DNA of 17,533 nucleotides from assembly GCA_964549785.1 (NCBI GenBank), contig CAZJXA010000055.1, positions 1 to 17,533 of the forward strand, in the 5' to 3' direction. The notes below the pieces were generated by a model. The model worked only from the letters and a program-made list of their open reading frames with translations. It was not told where the DNA came from and did no database searches. Shown piece by piece: positions 13,091 through 17,533 of this stretch (position 1 is the stretch's first letter; every line of letters starts with the position of its first letter). The stretch is from JBEIUO01 sp964549785. GTDB taxonomy: Bacteria; Planctomycetota; Phycisphaerae; Phycisphaerales; UBA1924. A program made the position numbers and the translations under genes.

Positions 13091-14806
13091 ATGCTTGACT
13101 CCAGACACTTTGTGATCCGCACGCTTCTGGCCGACGGCTTGATCAAGGACGCCGAGGTGCGGCGGGCCACGGATCACGCGGTAACCTCGGGCGGCGACAT
13201 TCTGGAATCCATCGTGGCCCTGGGGATCGTCCCCTCGCGCAAACTGGCGATCGCGCGGGCCAAGGTGTGCGAGTATGCGTTTGTGGACCTGGGGATGTTC
13301 GACGTTGACATCCGGAACACCCGGCTGGTGGCGCGGAACGTCGCGGAAAAACTGACGGCCTTCCCGCTGTTTCTCATCGACGGCGTGGCGACGGTGGCGA
13401 TGCTCGACCCGCTGAACCTGCAGGCGATCGATCAGTTGCGGCAATCGCTGAAGTCGGACGTTGACCCCGTTGTCGCGGACGCGGAACAACTGCGGGCGTT
13501 GATCTCGCGGGCCTACAGCCTGGCCCGTCCGGACGCGGCCGACGGCGTGGAGGAAGCGGTTTCCGAGAAGGCTCTCACGACGGGCGACGAGCCGATCGTG
13601 GCGGCGGTCAATCAGATCGTGTCGGGGGCCATCGACCTGGGCGCGAGCGACATCCACGTGAACCCCGACGAACACGACCTGCATTTGCGGTACCGGGTGG
13701 ACGGAATCCTGCGGAGCCAGCAAGGCCCGCCCCGCTCCTCGCACGCGGGGCTGGTGCAGCGTCTGAAGGTGCTCGCGAAACTCGACACCACGCAGACCCG
13801 GCGGCCGCAGGACGGGAAGTTCCGATTTGCCAGGGGCGGGGAGACGGTCGATATCCGGCTGAGCCTGCTGCCGACGATCCACGGCGAGAACGTCGTGATG
13901 CGTTTGCTGCGATCGGCTTCCCGGATTGGAAAAATCACGGACCTGGGGATGACGCCCCGGATGAACGCGTGGTACGAGGACGCGATCGCCCGACCCAACG
14001 GCATGATCCTCGTCACCGGTCCGACGGGCTCGGGAAAGACGACCACTCTCTACACCGCTCTCAATCACATCAACAAACCCGAACAGAACATCATGACGAT
14101 CGAGGACCCGGTCGAGATTCGCCTGCCGCTGATCCGTCAGGTGCAGACGAACGCAGAGATCGGGGTGACGTTCGCGGCGGCCCTGCGCTCGATCCTCCGG
14201 CAAGACCCGGACGTGGTGCTGGTGGGGGAGATTCGGGACCCGGAAACCGCGAAGATCGCGGTGCAGGCGGCCCTGACAGGGCATCTGGTCTTCTCGACGT
14301 TGCATACCAATAACGCGATCGGGTCGATCGCGCGGCTCAAAGATTCGGGCGTTCCGCTGTTCGCGATCAACAACGCCCTCTTGATGGTTCTGGCCCAGCG
14401 GCTGGTGCGGAAGATTTGCCCGGGGTGCGCACGGCCGGAGAGCGAGGACACGCTGGCGAAGGCCGGCGTGCGCGTCCTGCCGGATTCAACCTTCCAGCGC
14501 GGCGCGGGGTGCGGCGCGTGCGGGGGGAGCGGCTACAAGGGCCGGCTGGCGGTGTATGAGATGCTGCGCATCACGCCGCGGGTGCAGAAGCTCATCGAGC
14601 GCGATGCATCCCAGAGAGAAATCGAGGTGGCGGCCCGGGTGGACGGGATGCGGTCGTTGTGGGAGGACGGGATGCTGAAAGCCGCCAAGGGGCTTACGAC
14701 CATCGACGAACTCGCCAAACTTCGGGCGATCGTCGAGGACGACGAGCCGGCGACGGGCGAGCGGCCCGGCGAGGTTGCGGGCGTTGCTCAGAGGATCGCG
14801 GCATGA
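13091..14806 (+). CDS. gspE: GspE/PilB-family assembly ATPase (type II secretion / type IV pilus)
   Basis: 571 aa hexameric cytoplasmic ATPase that powers pilin or pseudopilin extension. N-terminal T2SSE_N/MshEN-like region (about 5-140). Core ATPase from about 166: ASDIHVNP (185-192), Walker A GPTGSGKTTT (310-319), Asp box MTIEDPVE (335-342), Walker B VVLVGEIRD (375-383), His box TGHLVFSTLHTN (396-407). Zinc tetracysteine C443/C446 and C474/C477, a mark of GspE/PilB and absent from the retraction ATPase PilT. ATG at 13091 with GGAG about 10 nt upstream. It overlaps gspF by 4 bp (ATGA). Whether it serves pili or secretion cannot be told: pilins, prepilin peptidase and secretin are not in the window. 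Confidence 0.95.
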   Translation: MLDSRHFVIRTLLADGLIKDAEVRRATDHAVTSGGDILESIVALGIVPSRKLAIARAKVCEYAFVDLGMFDVDIRNTRLVARNVAEKLTAFPLFLIDGVATVAMLDPLNLQAIDQLRQSLKSDVDPVVADAEQLRALISRAYSLARPDAADGVEEAVSEKALTTGDEPIVAAVNQIVSGAIDLGASDIHVNPDEHDLHLRYRVDGILRSQQGPPRSSHAGLVQRLKVLAKLDTTQTRRPQDGKFRFARGGETVDIRLSLLPTIHGENVVMRLLRSASRIGKITDLGMTPRMNAWYEDAIARPNGMILVTGPTGSGKTTTLYTALNHINKPEQNIMTIEDPVEIRLPLIRQVQTNAEIGVTFAAALRSILRQDPDVVLVGEIRDPETAKIAVQAALTGHLVFSTLHTNNAIGSIARLKDSGVPLFAINNALLMVLAQRLVRKICPGCARPESEDTLAKAGVRVLPDSTFQRGAGCGACGGSGYKGRLAVYEMLRITPRVQKLIERDASQREIEVAARVDGMRSLWEDGMLKAAKGLTTIDELAKLRAIVEDDEPATGERPGEVAGVAQRIAA

Positions 14807-16008
14807 GCGTTCTGACCTTCAAGTACAGCGCGATCGACACCGCAGGCAAGGGCAAGAAGGGCTCGATCCGCGCGGCCACCGAGCAGGACGCATTCCGGCG
14901 CATCCGCGCGGCGGGGCTGACCCCGCTGAAACTGACCCGGACGGTCGAGCGCGGCCCGGTCTTCTCGTTTCAAAGGGTCAAGGAGGGCGATATTGCGGAT
15001 TTGACGCGTGAGCTCTGTGTGCTGGTGGAGGCCAGGATCCCGCTTGATCGGGGGCTGGCGTCCATCGCCGAGCACGACGGGAAGCCAGCGCTCACCGACA
15101 TGGTGCGCGACATCGCCGCTCAGATCGAGTCGGGGTCGGCCTTCACCACGGCGATCGGGAAGTATCGCCAGCATTTCGGCGACGTGTACATCGAGACGCT
15201 GCGGGCCGCCGAGAAATCCGGCAACCTGGCGGGCGTCATGTCGCACTTGGCGACGCTGATGGACCGCCAGATCGAGACGAAGCAGCAGTTGAAACGGGCG
15301 ATGGCCTATCCGATCATCGTGATGACGGTGGTGTTTCTCGCGGTGAGCGTGATCGTCATCTTCGTGGTTCCGAAGTTCGCCAAGATTTTCGGCGATCAGG
15401 GCGTGGATATGCCGCTGATGACGCGGGTGATCCAGGCGGTCGGCGAATCGGTCAAGGAGTACTGGTACGGCTACATCGCGGCGCTCTTCGCTATCGTCGT
15501 AGGGATCGTGCTCTCATGGAAGTCGCCCAAGGGCCGCCCGGTGATGGAACGGCTCATGCTGCGGGTTCCGTACGTCGGCCGCATCATCGTCAGCGTCACG
15601 GCGGGTCGCTTCGCGCGGGTGCTTTCGATCGGGCTCTCGTCCGGTCTCGACGTGATCGACTCTCTCGAGATCGGCGGCCGGGCCACGGGTCGCCCGGTCT
15701 TCGCGGCCGAGTGCGAGGGAATCTCGGCCCGCATGCGGCAGGGGCAGCCGATGGCGGAGGCGGTGCGCGACTCGATCTACCTGCCGAGTTTCGCCAAGCG
15801 GATGCTGTCGGCCGGCAAGGATTCGGCGGAACTCGCCAAGGCGTGCGACGTGCTCGCGACCCACTACGACCGGGACGCGTCGCACCTCACGAAAAACGTC
15901 AACACCATCATCGAGCCGATCCTCACCGTGGTGATGGCGGTCATCGTGCTCGCCGTCGCGCTATCGGTCTTCCTCCCGATGTGGCAGATGGTCAAACTCA
16001 ACCACTAA
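14803..16008 (+). CDS. gspF: GspF/PilC-family inner-membrane platform protein
   Basis: 401 aa, the usual length. Polytopic inner-membrane protein that couples the GspE/PilB ATPase to filament assembly. Two T2SSF domains: first about 62-187 with LTRELCVLVEARIPLDRGL (67-85) and ETLRAAEKSGNLAGVMSHLA (131-150); second about 268-393 with SIGLSSGLDVIDSLEIG (275-291) and MLSAGKDSAELAKA (334-347). Membrane segments near 169-190, 222-239 and 371-393. Start at ATG 14803 (GAGG 8 nt upstream), overlapping the gspE stop by ATGA; the frame's upstream extension is antisense-like noise inside gspE. No further pilus gene follows; nadK is convergent. No good terminator in the 101-bp gap. Confidence 0.95.
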   Translation: MSVLTFKYSAIDTAGKGKKGSIRAATEQDAFRRIRAAGLTPLKLTRTVERGPVFSFQRVKEGDIADLTRELCVLVEARIPLDRGLASIAEHDGKPALTDMVRDIAAQIESGSAFTTAIGKYRQHFGDVYIETLRAAEKSGNLAGVMSHLATLMDRQIETKQQLKRAMAYPIIVMTVVFLAVSVIVIFVVPKFAKIFGDQGVDMPLMTRVIQAVGESVKEYWYGYIAALFAIVVGIVLSWKSPKGRPVMERLMLRVPYVGRIIVSVTAGRFARVLSIGLSSGLDVIDSLEIGGRATGRPVFAAECEGISARMRQGQPMAEAVRDSIYLPSFAKRMLSAGKDSAELAKACDVLATHYDRDASHLTKNVNTIIEPILTVVMAVIVLAVALSVFLPMWQMVKLNH

Positions 16009-16109
16009 ACCGGTGTTTACACGACATCATGGAGCGGGTCCTCGGCGCTGCGGATCGCGGCGAAACGAGGTCGCCCAGGTGTTCAATCCCGCGCACTGTT
16101 ACAACGGCC

Positions 16110-17021
16110 TTACGCGTCCGTCGGGCCGTTGCGGGCTCTGGGGGTGGCGGCCCAATTGAGTTTCGTGATGAGGCGGTACCAATAGTCCGCCGCCGGGTTG
16201 CTGACGAAACGGACCGGGCGGTGGTGCTTGGAGATGATGACGCGGTCGCCGGTGTAAAGGCGGGTCTGGAACTGCCCGTCCAAGACGAGGGTGGTGCCGT
16301 GGTCGTGCGGCGAGGTCGGCGTTACGCCGCGGCCGTCGTTGACGCGGTTGCAGGAGATCTCGATGGTGCAGGAGGACGAAACCACGATGGGGCGGAAGGA
16401 GAGAGAGAATGGGGCGATCGGGGTGATCGCCCACGCGTCGACCATGGGCGACACGATGGGGCCGCCAGCGGAAAGGTTGTAGGCCGTCGAGCCGAGCGAT
16501 GTCGAGACGATGAGGCCGTCGCCGTTGATGATGGGGCCGGTCCGCCCGTTGATCGTGAGGACGAGCGAGAGCATTTTGTAGGGCGGGCCGGCGGTGATGA
16601 GGGCTTCGTTAATGGCCAGGCCGGCCGGGTCGATGCTCCCGGTGGCGTGGCGTCGGATGAAGACCTCGAGGAGGTGGGAATCGTGGGTGCGGCCCGGGTG
16701 CTGGCCGAAGAGGACCGGGGCCTGCTCGCGGATGGAAGCCAGATCGAACTCGGCCATGAAGCCAACCCGCCCCATGTTGATGCCGAGGATCGGGACAGAC
16801 AGGTTCAGACAGCGGCGTGACTGCGCGAGAAGCGTTCCATCACCACCCATCACGACTACGGCGTCGAGAGGGTCCAGATCCGACGGGAGTGCTTCGTCCG
16901 TGGCCGAGAGTTGGGCCACGAGCGTGCCGTGAGCTCGGATCAGCGCTGCCACTTCGGTCGCGGCGGCGGTCGCCTCGGGCTTGTCTTGATTGACGAGGAG
17001 GAGGAAACGGTGGGGGGTCAT
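16110..17021 (-). CDS. nadK: NAD kinase
   Basis: 303 aa cytoplasmic enzyme that phosphorylates NAD to NADP, the sole de novo source of NADP. Family motifs: VVVMGGDGTLL with GGDGT at 59-63, LGINMGRVGFMAEF (79-92), the NE pair in AINEALI (136-142), NGDGLIVSTSLGSTAYNLSAGGPI (166-189), and LVLDGQ (245-250). All catalytic and NAD-binding signatures are present. ATG at 17021 with AGGGTG about 7 nt upstream. It follows dxs on the same strand after 91 bp, a pairing seen in many bacterial dxs-nadK-recN type loci. Convergent with gspF. Confidence 0.95.
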   Translation of the reverse strand: MTPHRFLLLVNQDKPEATAAATEVAALIRAHGTLVAQLSATDEALPSDLDPLDAVVVMGGDGTLLAQSRRCLNLSVPILGINMGRVGFMAEFDLASIREQAPVLFGQHPGRTHDSHLLEVFIRRHATGSIDPAGLAINEALITAGPPYKMLSLVLTINGRTGPIINGDGLIVSTSLGSTAYNLSAGGPIVSPMVDAWAITPIAPFSLSFRPIVVSSSCTIEISCNRVNDGRGVTPTSPHDHGTTLVLDGQFQTRLYTGDRVIISKHHRPVRFVSNPAADYWYRLITKLNWAATPRARNGPTDA

Positions 17022-17112
17022 GATTCACACCCTGGTGGAGGCCGCGGGCACGGCCATTCACCTATAGGAAGATGAGGAAGCGGCAGAAGGCGGACCGGCG
17101 TTCGAGTACGGG

Positions 17113-17533
17113 TCAGGCTTGGGAGCGGGAGGTGGCGGTCGCCGCGCGGCGGGTGGATTTGGCGGATTCGACGATGGCGGCCCTGATGGCCGCGGCGTCA
17201 ATACCTGCTTCGGCGAGTTGGTTATTGCGGGAGTCCTGATAGATCCACGAATCGGGGATTCCGAGGCGGACGATGCGGGTGGCGTCCAATCCCATGGTGT
17301 GGGCCGCGTCGAGGACCGCCGCGCCAAAGCCTCCGACGAGGCCGTGATCTTCGACGGTGATGACGGGGACGTCGAGGGCCAGAACGGACCGGACGAGATC
17401 CGCGTCGATGGGCTTGGCGAAGCGGGCATCAAACACGGCGACCTTGAGGCGGTCAGCGAGGGCATCGCTGACTTGGCAGGCGTGGATGGCGGGCGTGCCG
17501 AAGGCAAGGACAACGGCGTCGGCGTCGTCCAGT
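17113..17533 (-). CDS. dxs: 1-deoxy-D-xylulose-5-phosphate synthase (Dxs), C-terminal part only
   Basis: 139 codons of a roughly 630-aa thiamine-diphosphate enzyme that makes DXP from pyruvate and glyceraldehyde 3-phosphate, the first step of the MEP isoprenoid pathway. The frame is open to the window edge, so the rest lies beyond base 17533. Visible is the C-terminal transketolase domain: DADAVVLAFGTPAIHA, LKVAVFDARFAKPIDADLV, PVITVEDHGLVGGFGAAVL, and the LGIPDSWIYQDSRNNQLAEAG segment. The VxDARFxKPLD and TVEDHxxxGGFG patterns are diagnostic of Dxs among transketolases. The Ser/Arg/Ala-rich end (KSTRRAATATSRSQA) is a short extension. nadK follows downstream. Confidence 0.93.
   Translation of the reverse strand, partial: LDDADAVVLAFGTPAIHACQVSDALADRLKVAVFDARFAKPIDADLVRSVLALDVPVITVEDHGLVGGFGAAVLDAAHTMGLDATRIVRLGIPDSWIYQDSRNNQLAEAGIDAAAIRAAIVESAKSTRRAATATSRSQA

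Noticed and set aside
12887..14305. 472-aa open frame antisense to gspE
   Set aside because: The sense strand carries all GspE motifs. The antisense product is His/Arg-rich with no recognisable fold.
16102..16131. Inverted repeat CAACGGCC/GGCCGTTG as a shared terminator for gspF and nadK
   Set aside because: The 14-nt loop contains the nadK stop codon, and there is no T-run on either strand. Too weak to call a terminator.
15516..16820. 434-aa plus-strand frame running across the gspF end and antisense to nadK
   Set aside because: It spans two well-supported genes on opposite strands, and its sequence is low-complexity Gly/Arg/Asp.
1..17533. CRISPR array, prophage, IS element, toxin-antitoxin or defence island
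   Set aside because: No regularly spaced repeats, transposase or integrase motifs, or defence-gene signatures seen on either strand; the content is housekeeping plus secreted proteins.

Overview
The window looks like chromosomal DNA of a GC-rich planctomycete, most likely of the Phycisphaerae. The best clue is a pair of secreted proteins ending in the 'GC-type' dockerin-like tail (calcium-loop repeats closing in ...FEAGGC-stop), which I associate with that group. An eight-cysteine PriA with a CX4C first pair and a divergent MurD fit a deep-branching lineage. Almost everything is housekeeping. The accessory-looking part is about 4.5-7.7 kb.

Layout. 1-3212, minus strand: priA (replication restart) followed by murD (peptidoglycan precursor synthesis), cut by the left edge. 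3236-4492, plus: carA (carbamoyl-phosphate synthase small subunit), divergent from priA with only 23 bp between the start codons. 4493-4990: a gene-free stretch unusually dense in inverted repeats. 4991-6964, plus: a 657-aa secreted dockerin-tailed protein with strongly biased codons, followed by a textbook terminator. 7104-7169: what looks like the relic of another dockerin tail. 7234-7668: a 144-aa miniature relative of the large protein.

7700-9716, minus: a compact run TPR protein - RecX - putative lipoprotein - rhodanese, with 4-bp overlaps at two junctions. 9773-10372, minus: a LURP-one/Tubby-like protein. 10441-12274, minus: rpsB-tsf, with a strong terminator after tsf and a roughly 220-nt candidate leader before rpsB. 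12660-16008, plus: PilZ - GspE/PilB ATPase - GspF/PilC platform, a small type IV pilus or type II secretion cluster whose first gene is a canonical c-di-GMP receptor domain. 16110-17533, minus: dxs (cut by the right edge) followed by nadK, a pairing common in bacterial isoprenoid/NADP loci.

I see no CRISPR array, phage, transposase, rRNA or tRNA gene, and no obvious multi-gene undescribed system. The most novel material is the dockerin locus: a large protein, a mini-paralogue that appears to have lost the middle, a decayed third tail, and a structured, apparently non-coding leader. A second theme is a TACNCT box placed 7-9 nt before the ATG of three genes that lack a Shine-Dalgarno sequence, which hints at leaderless mRNAs.
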